Source: Prochlorococcus sp. AG-347-M15
Lineage (GTDB): Bacteria > Cyanobacteriota > Cyanobacteriia > PCC-6307 > Cyanobiaceae
Assembly (NCBI GenBank): GCA_003281185.1
Contig: QCCS01000006.1
Span: 1-64,000, forward strand
Length of the DNA stretch: 64,000 bases
Direction of reading: 5' to 3'
Position 1 is the first letter of the stretch, and the number at the start of each line of letters is the position of its first letter. Below are positions 21,822 to 33,213 of the stretch, one piece after another. The notes beneath the pieces are model-generated. The model was not told the origin of the DNA, ran no database searches, and saw only the letters and a program-made list of their open reading frames with translations. A program made the position numbers and the translations under genes.

Positions 21822-22772
21822 ATGGCAAATCTTAAAGAGATTAGAGATCGAATCGTTTCCGTTAAAAATACAAGAAAAATAACGGAGGCCATGAGACTTG
21901 TTGCAGCTGCAAAAGTTAGGAGAGCTCAAGATCAAGTTCTTAAGAGTAGACCTTTTGCTGATAAACTTGCTCGAGTCTTAGAAAATATTCAATCTAGAGT
22001 ACAATTTGAGGCTGTCGATTCTCCTTTACTATCTAAGAGAGAAGTAAAGAGTATCTCCTTGGTTTGTATAACTGCGGATAGAGGTTTATGCGGTGGTTAC
22101 AATACAAATATTATAAAAAAGGTAGAAATAAGATACGCAGAATTAGTCAAACAGGGGTATCAGCCAAATTTAATTTTGGTAGGAAAGAAAGCTATTGGAT
22201 ATTTTCAAAATAGAAAGGATAGATATGTAATTAAAAGTACTTTCAAAGAACTAGAACAGGTACCCACAGTCAAGGATTCTGAAGGAGTTACAAATGAGAT
22301 TTTAGCCGAATTTCTTTCAGAAAATTCTGATAGGGTGGAAATTATTTACACGAAATTCATCACTTTAGTTAGCTGTGCCCCTGTCGTTCAAACACTATTG
22401 CCACTTGACCCTCAAGGAATCGCTGAGGAAAACGATGAAATTTTTAGGTTGACTACAAAAGATAGTAAGTTACTTGTTGAAAAATCAAATATTGAAAAAA
22501 GTGATTCAGAGAAGTTGCCATCAGATATTGTTTTTGAACAAAGTCCTGATCAACTATTAGATTCCTTATTACCTTTATATTTACAGAATCAGGTACTAAG
22601 AGCTCTTCAAGAGTCAGCAGCTTCTGAATTAGCTTGCAGGATGACTGCTATGAATAATGCAAGTGATAATGCTAAAGAATTAGCAAGTACTTTGAATCTA
22701 ACCTATAACAAAGCCAGACAAGCAGCTATTACACAAGAAATATTAGAAGTTGTAGGAGGTTCGGCAGTTTAG
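21822..22772 (+). CDS. atpG: ATP synthase F1 subunit gamma
   Basis: A 316-residue central-shaft subunit. The N-terminal helix has [21 protein letters not shown] and the C-terminal one has [19 protein letters not shown], the family signature, ending in [11 protein letters not shown]. An insert relative to the bacterial protein is present near residues 196-250, where phototrophs carry extra sequence; the redox-active cysteine pair of chloroplast gamma is not present, as expected for cyanobacteria. It starts after a good ribosome-binding site (TTAGGAGATACC). Confidence 0.97.
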   Translation: MANLKEIRDRIVSVKNTRKITEAMRLVAAAKVRRAQDQVLKSRPFADKLARVLENIQSRVQFEAVDSPLLSKREVKSISLVCITADRGLCGGYNTNIIKKVEIRYAELVKQGYQPNLILVGKKAIGYFQNRKDRYVIKSTFKELEQVPTVKDSEGVTNEILAEFLSENSDRVEIIYTKFITLVSCAPVVQTLLPLDPQGIAEENDEIFRLTTKDSKLLVEKSNIEKSDSEKLPSDIVFEQSPDQLLDSLLPLYLQNQVLRALQESAASELACRMTAMNNASDNAKELASTLNLTYNKARQAAITQEILEVVGGSAV

Positions 22773-22788
22773 CAATAAGATTTAGGAT

Positions 22789-23115
22789 ATGCCTGAATAC
22801 AATATCAAAGTTCAATTTGAGCAAAAGACTGTTAGTTTTTTATGTTCTGAGGATCAAGATATTATTTCAGCTGCAAAAATGAATGGAATAGATTTACCAA
22901 GTAGTTGTTGTTCAGGAGTTTGTACAGATTGTGCATCCATGATATTGGAAGGATCCGTAGATCAGGAAGATGCTATGGGATTAAATGATGATTTACGGGA
23001 AAAGGGCTTTGCACTTTTGTGTGTAGCATACCCCAAGTCAGATTTGAATATTGTTATTGGTAAAGAAGTCGAAGATGATTTGTATAATGATCAATTTGGT
23101 AAATATCAAAAATGA
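22789..23115 (+). CDS. 2Fe-2S ferredoxin, plant type
   Basis: A 108-residue electron carrier. The cluster ligands are in SSCCSGVCTDCASMI (a C-x4-C-x2-C pattern is met by the first, third and fourth cysteines) and in LLCVAYPKSD near residue 76. The overall beta-grasp pattern matches PetF-like ferredoxins, but a few features (C-terminal tail VEDDLYNDQFGKYQK) set it apart from the main photosynthetic ferredoxin, so I do not assign petF. The next gene overlaps by four bases. Confidence 0.88.
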   Translation: MPEYNIKVQFEQKTVSFLCSEDQDIISAAKMNGIDLPSSCCSGVCTDCASMILEGSVDQEDAMGLNDDLREKGFALLCVAYPKSDLNIVIGKEVEDDLYNDQFGKYQK

Positions 23116-23303
23116 AATTAAGTTCAGTTGAGTATTATTTAGATTGGCCAGTTTCAATAAAATTAAAAAATTTAAGGGAATTCATCATTACAAATTTAGA
23201 AAAAAAAGGAGATTTAATTCGATGGTCAATTGTTGATATTCAAAATTCTATTGACTCTTTTGGAACAAAAAAACTTAAAATTAAAGCTGTCATAGCTAAT
23301 TAA
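23112..23303 (+). CDS. small conserved hypothetical protein after the ferredoxin gene
   Basis: A 63-residue basic protein with WSIVDIQ and KKLKIKAVI strands; no motif recognised. Its ATG overlaps the ferredoxin stop by four bases, so the two are translationally coupled. Co-occurrence suggests a shared role in electron transfer, but nothing in the sequence shows it. There is no cysteine, so it is not itself a metal-cluster protein of the usual kind. Confidence 0.75.
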   Translation: MKLSSVEYYLDWPVSIKLKNLREFIITNLEKKGDLIRWSIVDIQNSIDSFGTKKLKIKAVIAN

Positions 23304-23330
23304 AAAATATAAAATGAAATATTTTTAATA

Positions 23331-24389
23331 ATGGAAAATTCACCAACAATATTCATTGTTCCAACTGGTATTGGTTGTGAACTAGGAGGTTTTGCTGGGG
23401 ATGCACTTCCTTCTGCAAAATTATTAGCATCCGCAAGTGGATGCTTAATTACTCATCCAAATGTTATGAATGGCGGTACTCTTTCTGAAAAAGATAAAAA
23501 TATTTTTTATGTTGAGGGTTATAGTTTAGACCGACTTGCTAAAGGAGAAATCGCTTTAAAGAGGGTAAAGCAACAGAAAATTGGGATAATTTTTGATTCA
23601 GCCATTGAAAAAGAAATATTAGTAAGACATTTACAAGTTGCTGATGCATGTGTTTCTACTTTGGGGATTAATGTTCATTCTTATGTGATTACAAAAAAGC
23701 CATTAAACATAATTATTGATTCTGATTTTTCAAAAATCAGTGGCGGCACAATTGAAAATCCTGATACTCTAATTGATGCTGGAAAATGTTTAATAGAAAA
23801 AGGAGTTACGGCAATAGCAATAGTGGCAAAATTTCCAGATGATCCAGATTCTTTAGAAACAAATATCTATCGAGAGGGGAAAGGGGTTGATCCTATCGCT
23901 GGAGTCGAAGCAGTTATAAGTCATTTAATAAGCAAATTTTTAAAAGTTCCCTGTGCTCACGCACCTGCTTTAAATCCAATTGAATTGAATGAAAATTTAG
24001 ATCCTCGTGCAGCTGCAGAAGAGATAGGATACACTTTTTTACCATCTGTACTTATTGGTTTAAGCAATGCACCTGATATTGTTGAATTGCCTGCTAAAAA
24101 TGAATCAATCTCACTACACCCTGATCAGATTGAATCGATTGTTGTTCCTAATGGTGCATTAGGAGGAGAAGCAGTACTAGCAGGGATTGAAAAAGGTTTA
24201 AATATTATCTCTGTAAAAAATCAAAATTCATTAAAAGTGACAAATGAGTTTTATAATTATCCCAATCTTTTTGAAGTTGATAATTACTTAGAAGCTGCAG
24301 GCATAATTCTTGCTATCAAAAAAGGTATTAACCTTGATTCAGTTAAACGGCCTTTAAAAACAATCCAACAGTATTCTTGTAGTGATTAA
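23331..24389 (+). CDS. DUF3326 family protein
   Basis: A 352-residue soluble protein widely found in cyanobacteria and plants' plastids as DUF3326. The N-terminus FIVPTGIGCELGGFAGDALP, then ITHPNVMNGGTLS, and later PCAHAPALNPIELNENLDPRAAAEEIGYTF-like segments (about residues 203-235) are the conserved parts. No catalytic function is known to me. It ends in a four-base overlap with the convergent nadE stop. Confidence 0.85.
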   Translation: MENSPTIFIVPTGIGCELGGFAGDALPSAKLLASASGCLITHPNVMNGGTLSEKDKNIFYVEGYSLDRLAKGEIALKRVKQQKIGIIFDSAIEKEILVRHLQVADACVSTLGINVHSYVITKKPLNIIIDSDFSKISGGTIENPDTLIDAGKCLIEKGVTAIAIVAKFPDDPDSLETNIYREGKGVDPIAGVEAVISHLISKFLKVPCAHAPALNPIELNENLDPRAAAEEIGYTFLPSVLIGLSNAPDIVELPAKNESISLHPDQIESIVVPNGALGGEAVLAGIEKGLNIISVKNQNSLKVTNEFYNYPNLFEVDNYLEAAGIILAIKKGINLDSVKRPLKTIQQYSCSD

Positions 24390-26083
24390 TAAGATATTGC
24401 TATGGGAACTCTCCAGTCACTTCCTAATGATTGACTGCTTAGTTTTAGGATTGGAGGAGCCTGTTTTCTTTTAAATTCCGCTTTTTTTATGAGTGAGATA
24501 ATTTTTAAAATTAAATCTTTTTTATAACCATCTTCTTCTAGTTGTTGTAAATCTTTTTTTTCTTCAATAATTCCTTTAAGAATTTTATCTAAAATAGAGT
24601 AAGGTGGGAGAGAATCAGTATCTAATTGATTAGGACCTAATTCGGCACTTGGAGCTTTCGTACGTATATTTTCTCCAATTATATCTACACTATTATCTAA
24701 CATATATAACTTTCTACGACTAATTGAATCTTCACTATCAAGCCAGTTGCATAATTTAAAAACATTAGTTTTATATAAATCCCCAATTACAGATAATCCC
24801 CCATTCATATCACCATAAAGTGTGCAATATCCTACGGCTAGTTCTGATTTATTGCCTGTTGAGAGTAACAAATGCTTTTCTTGATTTGCTAAAGCCATAA
24901 GAAGTGTGCCTCTTATTCTTGACTGAATATTTTGATTTGTTATTTCAGCCATCTCGAAAGATATGGTTTTTATAAATGATTCTTCAAAAGAGGTCATCAA
25001 GTTTTCAATTGGAATGCTCTTGAAACTTATCTTTAATCTTCTTGCTAAATCTTTTGCGTCACTCTTTGAATGAGATGAGCTCCACTTAGAGGGCATTGAA
25101 ACACAATAAACATTATCACTTCCTAGAGCCGCTGTAGCAATTGCTGAGACAAGTGCTGAATCAATACCACCACTTAATCCAACTAAAGCTGTTTTAAATC
25201 CACATTTTTTTGCATAATCTTTAACGCCAAGGACTAACGCATCAAAAATTGATGACATTTCGGAGTTTTTAAATTCATTTTTTTCAGGTTTTGTTTGCTC
25301 AATTTCCCAGCTGGAGAGATCTTCCGAAAAAGATTTTAATTGCTTAATTTTAGATCCATTCTTATCAAGAATAAAACTATTTCCATCAAAAATTAAATTA
25401 TCATTTGCTCCAATCTGGTTGACATAAATCAGAGGCACTTGAAGATATTGTGCAGCAAAACTGGAAACCTTTGATCTAAGCTCTAACTTTTTCAGAGTAT
25501 ATGGGGAGGCTGATAAATTTACTAAAATATCAACTTTTTTTTCCTTTAAATCAATAATGGGATTTTTTCTATGGATTCCTCTACCTTCTATATCTTTGTT
25601 GACCCATAAATCCTCACATATAGTAAAGCCAAGTCGCCAAGTTTTATTTTTAATTTGTTTAATCAATACGGAAACTTTTTCCTCTGATCTAAAGTATCTT
25701 TTCTCATCAAATACTTCATAAGTGGGAAGAATAATTTTCCGAGCAATTATTTTCCATTCACCGCCCTCAACCAACGCAATAGAATTATAAAGATTAGGAA
25801 AAAAAGAATCATTTATCTTCTCAGCTATTCCGATTGAGATGCTTAAGTTTCCATATTTTTTATTAATATCAAAAGCTAATTGATCAAGAATTTGGTATTG
25901 ATTTTTGATTAAATTTTTTTTTAAAAGTAAGTCATTTGCAGGATATCCCCATAATGACAATTCTGGAGTAAGAACTAAATCAGCAGAAATCGAGTCAGCT
26001 TTCGAAGCAATGTTTAGTATTTTTTTTGCATTGCCCTCTAAATCTCCAACAATTGGATTTATCTGAGCAAGTAAAAACTTCAT
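24386..26083 (-). CDS. nadE: glutamine-dependent NAD+ synthetase
   Basis: A 565-residue two-domain enzyme. The N-terminal nitrilase-type glutaminase (about 1-260) shows ELSLWGYP with the catalytic Glu, a Lys in KIILPTYEVFDE, and the nucleophile Cys in FTICEDLWV. The C-terminal synthetase has the pyrophosphate loop GLSGGIDSALVSAIA near residue 303. It makes NAD+ from deamido-NAD+, ATP and glutamine-derived ammonia. It overlaps nadD by four bases, so two consecutive NAD steps are co-expressed. Confidence 0.96.
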   Translation of the reverse strand: MKFLLAQINPIVGDLEGNAKKILNIASKADSISADLVLTPELSLWGYPANDLLLKKNLIKNQYQILDQLAFDINKKYGNLSISIGIAEKINDSFFPNLYNSIALVEGGEWKIIARKIILPTYEVFDEKRYFRSEEKVSVLIKQIKNKTWRLGFTICEDLWVNKDIEGRGIHRKNPIIDLKEKKVDILVNLSASPYTLKKLELRSKVSSFAAQYLQVPLIYVNQIGANDNLIFDGNSFILDKNGSKIKQLKSFSEDLSSWEIEQTKPEKNEFKNSEMSSIFDALVLGVKDYAKKCGFKTALVGLSGGIDSALVSAIATAALGSDNVYCVSMPSKWSSSHSKSDAKDLARRLKISFKSIPIENLMTSFEESFIKTISFEMAEITNQNIQSRIRGTLLMALANQEKHLLLSTGNKSELAVGYCTLYGDMNGGLSVIGDLYKTNVFKLCNWLDSEDSISRRKLYMLDNSVDIIGENIRTKAPSAELGPNQLDTDSLPPYSILDKILKGIIEEKKDLQQLEEDGYKKDLILKIISLIKKAEFKRKQAPPILKLSSQSLGSDWRVPIAISY

Positions 26084-26658
26084 TCAACTAATTTAGAAGA
26101 TTCATATAAATTATTCTTCTTAACTATATCTATTAATGACGTTGGTAAATTAGAACAATTAAAATTTAATCTAAAATTTGAACTTGAAGTTTCTGGAATT
26201 TTGATGGTCGAAATCTTAAATTTCACTTTGTAAGTTTCTAACATTTTAAGAGTATTTGAATTAACAGGATATCCCTCTCTTATAATTATAAAGAAACTTA
26301 CCTCCAATATAATCTTGTCAAAATTTTTCCAGTAGAAAATATCTTTAATTAGATCACTCCCAATAACAAAATCTAAATTAGTAAATTCATAAATTTCTTT
26401 ACATTTTTTGATTGACTCTACTGCCCATTGGCTACTAACCCTTTGATTAAATAAAATTTTAGGATTATCTAAATCTTCAATAAGAGTTTTTAATAAATGG
26501 CTACGAATTGATATATCCTCTATGTGCTTTTTTTTGGGGTTATTGCTCACGTAGCTAATAGTAAAAGCATAAATTTTTGATAATTCTTCAAGTATTTTTC
26601 TATGTCCAATGGTAGGTGGATCTGCACTAGTACCAAATAATGCAATGCTTTTTCCCAT
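26080..26658 (-). CDS. nadD: nicotinate-mononucleotide adenylyltransferase
   Basis: A 192-residue nucleotidyltransferase that joins nicotinate mononucleotide and ATP to deamido-NAD+, the substrate of the adjoining nadE. The nucleotide-binding N-terminus is LFGTSADPPTIGH (the G-x-F-D-P-x-x-x-G-H family form, with SAD replacing the usual FD context). The second motif is ETSSSNFR near residue 161, matching S-S-T-x-x-R. Start at 26658 gives normal length. Confidence 0.88.
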   Translation of the reverse strand: MGKSIALFGTSADPPTIGHRKILEELSKIYAFTISYVSNNPKKKHIEDISIRSHLLKTLIEDLDNPKILFNQRVSSQWAVESIKKCKEIYEFTNLDFVIGSDLIKDIFYWKNFDKIILEVSFFIIIREGYPVNSNTLKMLETYKVKFKISTIKIPETSSSNFRLNFNCSNLPTSLIDIVKKNNLYESSKLVE

Positions 26659-26666
26659 TTTAAGTT

Positions 26667-27908
26667 TTAAGGTAGAAAACTAACAAAATTATTATTTGAA
26701 TTTCTTTTTGTTAGATAAATATTTATGTGTTTGAAAATCTCTGTTTCATTAAAATTACTATTTTGAAGCATTATATAAGGTTCTATAAACGAAGCTTTGC
26801 TTTTTTTAAATATCTCTTTGGCTGCTAATTTCCCAAGGATTTTTGTAGAATGTATTGCTATTGCTGCCTGAATAATTGCTATAGGCCCATAGGGTACTAA
26901 TGATAGCCCGCTAGTGAAAGGTGCTGTTAATAAAATTACTTTCTTAATAAGGTTGAAAGATATATTTACTCCGACTTGAGTTGCGCCCAAAAATAAATTA
27001 TTAATTGATATATTTTTGAATATTTTTCTAGTAGATTCACCTTTTAAATTTAAGCCGTAAATCTTACTTAATTCGCTAATCAATGCAGTATCTATTGCAA
27101 AACTACCAGCAATATCAAAAAGAATTAAAGGATTAAGAGCTACCGTTGATGCCTTTATGGTTGAAAATTTACCAATAGTTGACTGCGCTAATTTCTGCCT
27201 TTTTTTCAATCTTTGCTCTTTTATCTGCAGAAACAATTTGTCAGCTGATTGAAGCGAATTTAGTGTTAACAATTTTTCACCATATTGATTTATTATCTTT
27301 GTCATGTAATTTTTAAGATTGTTTTCAGAATTAATAATTATGGGAATATTTAAATCTTTCGGAAGCTTAAACTTTATACTTTCAATTATTTCTTTTAATT
27401 CAATTTTATTGAAAAGATCGGTTTTATTTAAAGTTACAATAATTTTTTTTCCATCTTTAATCAAGGAGTAAATTTCGTTTAATTCATTTCTATTTAAATC
27501 GCCTGAGACTATAAATAAAATAATATCTGAGTGATTTATACACGAGTAAACTTTATCTGGGCATTTAATATCGCAGAAATCAAATCCTGGAGAATCTAGC
27601 AACTCTACACTGTTAAGTGTTTGATCTTTAATATTCCATTCTTCAGCTTGTATTTTTCTTGTGGTCCCATTGATAATATCGGTTTTAAATATATCTTCTT
27701 TTAATAAATAATTTAAAACAGAGGATTTTCCAACGCCAGATTTACCATAGGCGCCAATTCTTATTTTTTTTTCTTTAAGCCTAAAAAGTTGTTGATTAAA
27801 AGAAATTATTTCTCTATTAAAAAAACTTTTTTCATAGTTGGTAAGATCAATAGTCTCCCACCAATTTTTCAAAAGTGAATAATTTTTATTAATTTTAAGT
27901 TCTTTCAT
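26667..27908 (-). CDS. Era-like GTPase with C-terminal membrane-associated domain
   Basis: A 413-residue protein. A TRAFAC GTPase domain (about 48-215) shows G1 GAYGKSGVGKSS at residues 52-63, G3 DSPGFD near 104 and G4 NKTD near 160. The second half has hydrophobic stretches (STVALNPLILFDIAGSFAI and LLTAPFTSGLSLVPYGPIA regions) resembling DUF697-type domains, which associate with membranes. Function is unknown; homologues occur throughout cyanobacteria. It lies between nadD and a CNNM/CBS gene on the same strand, with 8 and 3 bp gaps, so the four genes probably form one transcript. Confidence 0.82.
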   Translation of the reverse strand: MKELKINKNYSLLKNWWETIDLTNYEKSFFNREIISFNQQLFRLKEKKIRIGAYGKSGVGKSSVLNYLLKEDIFKTDIINGTTRKIQAEEWNIKDQTLNSVELLDSPGFDFCDIKCPDKVYSCINHSDIILFIVSGDLNRNELNEIYSLIKDGKKIIVTLNKTDLFNKIELKEIIESIKFKLPKDLNIPIIINSENNLKNYMTKIINQYGEKLLTLNSLQSADKLFLQIKEQRLKKRQKLAQSTIGKFSTIKASTVALNPLILFDIAGSFAIDTALISELSKIYGLNLKGESTRKIFKNISINNLFLGATQVGVNISFNLIKKVILLTAPFTSGLSLVPYGPIAIIQAAIAIHSTKILGKLAAKEIFKKSKASFIEPYIMLQNSNFNETEIFKHINIYLTKRNSNNNFVSFLP

Positions 27909-27911
27909 AAT

Positions 27912-28889
27912 TTATTTTTTCCACCAGCCAGCTAAGACAGATAACACAGCTTCAGCACCAATAATCCCCACGAATCCCCCAAATTCATCTACTACTACTT
28001 TCACTCCTTTATGATTCTTGTCAAATCTTGTTAATAATTGATCTGCCTTAATCATTTCGGGAATGTAGTCTACAGGTTCGCAAATTTCTGATAATAATTT
28101 TTTATTTTCCCCTTTTATTAATTCTCTTAAAATATTTTCACGTTTAACAACTCCTTGTATTTTGTCTACTTTATCTCCCAAAATGACCCACCATGGAGAG
28201 TTATCAGACATTATAAGTTTTGAAATTTTATCAAGATTGGAATACCCATCGAGACAAGGTACTGATACCCTTGGAGTCATTAAATCCTTAGCTTTTAAAT
28301 CATTTAATTGAAAAACCTTGAATATCATTGCTGCCTCATCAGCCTCTATTAAACCTTTCTGACTACCAATTTTTGCCATTTGTCTGATTTCTCCTTCATC
28401 AGTTGAAATTTCATTTTCTGCAGTGATAACAGGAAATATTTGCTCTATTAATATAAGGAATGGCTTCATTAAAGTATTTAATATTCCTAGTATTGGCACG
28501 GATAATAACGCTATTTGTACTGAAAATCTTGTGCCAAGAGCTTTGGGCAATACTTCTCCAACTAAAACTACTAATATATAAAATCCAATAGAGAATAGGG
28601 TTAAGCCATAACTATTATCAATTACTAATGTTCCGTATACTCCTAAAATAAGACTCCCAATTATGTTAAATCCATTATTAGTAATAGTAATTACAGTTAA
28701 TGTCCTTCCTAGATGTTTTCTAAGTTTAAGGAGTTGATTCGCAGAACTTTTTGGCTTTTGTTTTGAGGCTATTTCTAGAATTCTTATTGAATTTACAGCT
28801 AAAAAAGCCGCTTCTACTCCCGAACAACATGCTGACCCAACTAAAATAACAACGATAAGTAAAATTAAACCGTAAACACTTGGTTCCAT
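27912..28889 (-). CDS. CNNM (DUF21) and CBS-domain membrane protein
   Basis: A 325-residue protein of the HlyC/CorC-related group. Four hydrophobic segments (about 6-28, 62-84, 92-113, 122-148) form the CNNM transmembrane domain, with GSACCSGVEAAFLA near residue 17 as its signature. A CBS pair follows (about 195-320; DLMTPRVSVPCLDG and VVKRENILREL, then VVDEFGGFVGIIG). The usual C-terminal CorC domain is missing, which makes it shorter than CorC-type exporters. Related proteins transport or sense Mg2+ or Co2+. Confidence 0.85.
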   Translation of the reverse strand: MEPSVYGLILLIVVILVGSACCSGVEAAFLAVNSIRILEIASKQKPKSSANQLLKLRKHLGRTLTVITITNNGFNIIGSLILGVYGTLVIDNSYGLTLFSIGFYILVVLVGEVLPKALGTRFSVQIALLSVPILGILNTLMKPFLILIEQIFPVITAENEISTDEGEIRQMAKIGSQKGLIEADEAAMIFKVFQLNDLKAKDLMTPRVSVPCLDGYSNLDKISKLIMSDNSPWWVILGDKVDKIQGVVKRENILRELIKGENKKLLSEICEPVDYIPEMIKADQLLTRFDKNHKGVKVVVDEFGGFVGIIGAEAVLSVLAGWWKK

Positions 28890-28964
28890 TAAAATAGGTT
28901 AAGTCCTGAATCAGTATTAATTCATTCTTCCATTTTTTTTAAAAACACGCCAATACACAATTTT

Positions 28965-30290
28965 ATGTTTAAACCTGACAATAAAGTTTTTGAAGAAAGA
29001 AGAGAAATTTTCTTTAATAAATTAGATGGAAAAGCTGCTATCATTCCTGGGGCTAATCTTGTAAAGCATCATGCCGATTGTGAATATCCTTTTAGGCAAG
29101 ATAGTAATTTTTGGTATTTAACTGGCTTTGATGAGCCGGATGCAATTGCTCTTTTCTTATCGCACAAGCCAAAGGGGGAAAGATTTATTTTATTTGTTGC
29201 TCCTAAAGATGTTATAAGTGAAGTTTGGCATGGCTTTAGATGGGGTGTAGACGGCGCCGAAAAAGAGTTTAAGGCTGATAAGGCTCACTCAATAACAGAA
29301 CTAAGAGATTTACTCCCAGATTACATAAATGGTTCTGATGAACTTGTTTTTTCAATTGGTAAGCATCCATTAATTGAGAAAATAGTTCTAGAGATCTTTT
29401 CTCAACAACTTGAAAACCGCTCAAGATTAGGAATTGGTGCAAATTCTATAAAATCTCCAGAAATTTATTTAAATGAGATGAGATTAATTAAAAGTGAATT
29501 TGAAATTAAAAGAATGAGAGAGGCTACACAAATTTCAGCAGAAGCTCATGAACTAGTAAGAGAATCTATCTCATCCAAGAAAAATGAAAGACAAATTCAG
29601 GGTCTTTTAGAAGGATTCTTTTTGGAAAAAGGTGCTCGCGGACCAGCTTATAACTCAATTGTTGCTTCAGGAGATAATGCCTGTATTTTGCATTACACCT
29701 CAAATAACTCACCCTTGAATAAGGAAGATTTATTATTGGTAGATGCTGGTTGCTCACTAATTGATTATTACAATGGTGACATAACAAGAACTATACCGAT
29801 AGGTGGAAAATTTTCCAAAGAACAAAAAATTATCTACGAGATTGTATTAAGTGCGCAGAAAAATGCAATTAAAAGTGCTGTAACTGGATCAAATTCTAGT
29901 AATGTTCATAGTGTTGCTTTAAGAATCCTGATAGAAGGATTGAAGGAAATTGGTTTATTGGCTGGTAGTACTGAGGAAATAATAGATAATCAATCTTATA
30001 AACATCTTTACATGCATAGAACTGGGCATTGGCTCGGCTTAGATGTTCATGATGTTGGAGCATACAGAATGGGAGATTATGAAGTGCCATTACAGAATGG
30101 CATGATTCTTACTGTAGAACCAGGGATCTATATCAGTGATAGGATTCCAGTCCCCGAGGGACAACCTCTCATTGATGACAAATGGAAAGGTATTGGGATA
30201 AGAATAGAAGATGATGTTCTGGTTAATGATAAAAATCCAGAAGTTTTAAGTTCTGCTGCACTAAAAGAAATTTCTGATTTAGAATTTTAA
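28965..30290 (+). CDS. pepP: Xaa-Pro aminopeptidase
   Basis: A 441-residue metallopeptidase of the M24 family that removes N-terminal residues before proline. The N-terminal AMP-N domain holds DSNFWYLTGFDEPDA near residue 46. Metal ligands of the pita-bread fold can be read as the two Asp in LVDAGCSLIDYYNGDITRT region (about 260-278), His in HRTGHWLGLDVHDVG (about 350-364), and Glu in LTVEPGIY and GIRIEDDVLV. Length and motif spacing are normal for PepP. Confidence 0.94.
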   Translation: MFKPDNKVFEERREIFFNKLDGKAAIIPGANLVKHHADCEYPFRQDSNFWYLTGFDEPDAIALFLSHKPKGERFILFVAPKDVISEVWHGFRWGVDGAEKEFKADKAHSITELRDLLPDYINGSDELVFSIGKHPLIEKIVLEIFSQQLENRSRLGIGANSIKSPEIYLNEMRLIKSEFEIKRMREATQISAEAHELVRESISSKKNERQIQGLLEGFFLEKGARGPAYNSIVASGDNACILHYTSNNSPLNKEDLLLVDAGCSLIDYYNGDITRTIPIGGKFSKEQKIIYEIVLSAQKNAIKSAVTGSNSSNVHSVALRILIEGLKEIGLLAGSTEEIIDNQSYKHLYMHRTGHWLGLDVHDVGAYRMGDYEVPLQNGMILTVEPGIYISDRIPVPEGQPLIDDKWKGIGIRIEDDVLVNDKNPEVLSSAALKEISDLEF

Positions 30291-30350
30291 ATTTGACTTA
30301 TCTAATCAATAGATTTATTTTTATGAAGTTTGTAATTCAAAAAAACTAGT

Positions 30351-30503
30351 ATGTCAGATTCATATGATTCAAAACTCTCTCAAGCAAGAGGCTTGGCTAG
30401 CCAGCTAGGAATGTTTGCTGAGGAAAACGACATCCCTAAAGATCTTTGGGATTCATTAGAAGCTACAATTTATGATTTTTATCAAGTTTCTTATGATAAA
30501 TAA
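30351..30503 (+). CDS. small conserved hypothetical protein
   Basis: A 50-residue acidic, probably helical protein starting ATG at 30351: LSQARGLASQLGMFAEEND and then DLWDSLEATIYDFYQ. It has no signal peptide. It lies 60 bp after pepP and before ycf65. I do not recognise it; the absence of stops, the well-formed composition and the isolated start make it a likely gene. Confidence 0.65.
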   Translation: MSDSYDSKLSQARGLASQLGMFAEENDIPKDLWDSLEATIYDFYQVSYDK

Positions 30504-30608
30504 AAATTTTTTTTGAAAATATCAATAACTAAATTCAAGAAATTTTGAATAAATTAATCAAAATGTGACCATAAACTGATAAATTATTTATTAAACATAA
30601 TCAAGTGA

Positions 30609-31085
30609 ATGACCTCATCAGATAAGTTAAATCAAAATTCAACAGAAAACAAAGAAAAAAGCAGTGGTAATCCAAAATCTAAAAATTTTTCTTCTAATTC
30701 AGGAATGTTGGGAGCTAGTGCTGTACTAGCCGCAGCTACAATCGACGAAGACGGAGTGCCCACAGGGTATACCCCTAAACCTGACGAGGGAAGGTTCATA
30801 ATTAAAGTACTTTGGCTACCTGATAACGTTGCTTTGGCTGTTGATCAAATAGTAGGAGGAGGTCCAAGCCCTCTGACTGCTTATTATTTTTGGCCTAGAG
30901 ACGATGCTTGGGAAAAATTAAAAAGTGAATTAGAGAATAAAGGTTGGATTACAGATAATGAAAGAGTAGAAATATTGAATAAAGCCACAGAAGTTATAAA
31001 TTATTGGCAAGAAGAGGGGAAAACAAAGAAATTAGAAGAAGCCAAGTTAAAGTTTCCTGAAGTAGCTTTTTGTGGTACCGCTTGA
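30609..31085 (+). CDS. ycf65: ribosomal protein PSRP-3 / Ycf65-like
   Basis: A 158-residue protein. After a ~60-residue Ser/Asn/Lys-rich tail, residues about 61-145 match the plastid-specific ribosomal protein 3 (Ycf65, cS23) family: [39 protein letters not shown], and [13 protein letters not shown]. It binds the 30S subunit in cyanobacteria and chloroplasts. It converges on atpC with three bases between stops. Confidence 0.88.
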   Translation: MTSSDKLNQNSTENKEKSSGNPKSKNFSSNSGMLGASAVLAAATIDEDGVPTGYTPKPDEGRFIIKVLWLPDNVALAVDQIVGGGPSPLTAYYFWPRDDAWEKLKSELENKGWITDNERVEILNKATEVINYWQEEGKTKKLEEAKLKFPEVAFCGTA

Positions 31086-31088
31086 AAA

Positions 31089-31493
31089 CTAGTTTTTTGC
31101 GGCTTGAATCCGAGCTTCGGCTTTTGAAATCTCTTTAAGAGCTTTTATTTTAGCTGGATTTTTTTCATTTTCAGAAAATTTACTAATTGCTAATTTTGCT
31201 TCTTTAAGATCTTGTTCAGCATTTTGAACATTTATTTCAGATCCAATTTCTGCATTATTTACTAAAACTATTACTTCATCTGATTCAATTTCAGCAAAGC
31301 CCCCCATTAAAGCAATTGATTTCCACTGAGAATTCATTCTTAGCCTCAAAACGCCAATATCTATAGCTGTAACTAAAGAAATATGCCCTGGAAGCACTCC
31401 AATTTGACCAGTAGTACTAGGAAGGATTACTTCTTCAGCTTCGCCTTGATAAACATTTTTATTAGGAGCTAATACTTTAAGTGAAATTGCCAT
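31089..31493 (-). CDS. atpC: ATP synthase F1 subunit epsilon
   Basis: A 134-residue subunit of the central stalk that inhibits ATP hydrolysis. The N-terminal beta-sandwich has [29 protein letters not shown] segments and [14 protein letters not shown]; the C-terminal pair of helices ends in EARIQAAKN. It follows atpD by 40 bp, the usual beta-epsilon unit separated from the main ATP synthase operon in cyanobacteria. Confidence 0.96.
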   Translation of the reverse strand: MAISLKVLAPNKNVYQGEAEEVILPSTTGQIGVLPGHISLVTAIDIGVLRLRMNSQWKSIALMGGFAEIESDEVIVLVNNAEIGSEINVQNAEQDLKEAKLAISKFSENEKNPAKIKALKEISKAEARIQAAKN

Positions 31494-31533
31494 TAATTTA
31501 AAATTATTGAATGTTAAAAATGTATAAAAATAT

Positions 31534-32997
<1,464 letters not shown>

Positions 32998-33151
32998 TTA
33001 TTGATTGGTGATAATTAGCTGATTTTTTACAGCTTATAATCCGAAAATACTACCACCTCATGGGTAGATTCGTTAAATGGGTTCGGCCACCCGCACAGTT
33101 TAAGTATGGTTTAATTGCCTCTTCACAGATTATGTTGTTGATGATACGGAT

Positions 33152-33189
33152 AGAGAATTTCTCTTTCCATTTTTATGACGCAAAGCGTC
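33152..33189 (+). promoter_or_regulatory. palindrome and hairpin upstream of groES
   Basis: The 219 bp between atpD and groES contain a near-perfect palindrome AGAGAA-T-TTCTCT (33152-33164) and a short hairpin GACGC-AAA-GCGTC (33177-33189), 24 bp before the groES start. The CIRCE element TTAGCACTC-N9-GAGTGCTAA, bound by HrcA in many cyanobacteria, is not present. Either dyad could serve heat-shock control; I cannot tell. Confidence 0.3.
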
Positions 33190-33213
33190 TCAATCATGAT
33201 CCTCCATTAATCT

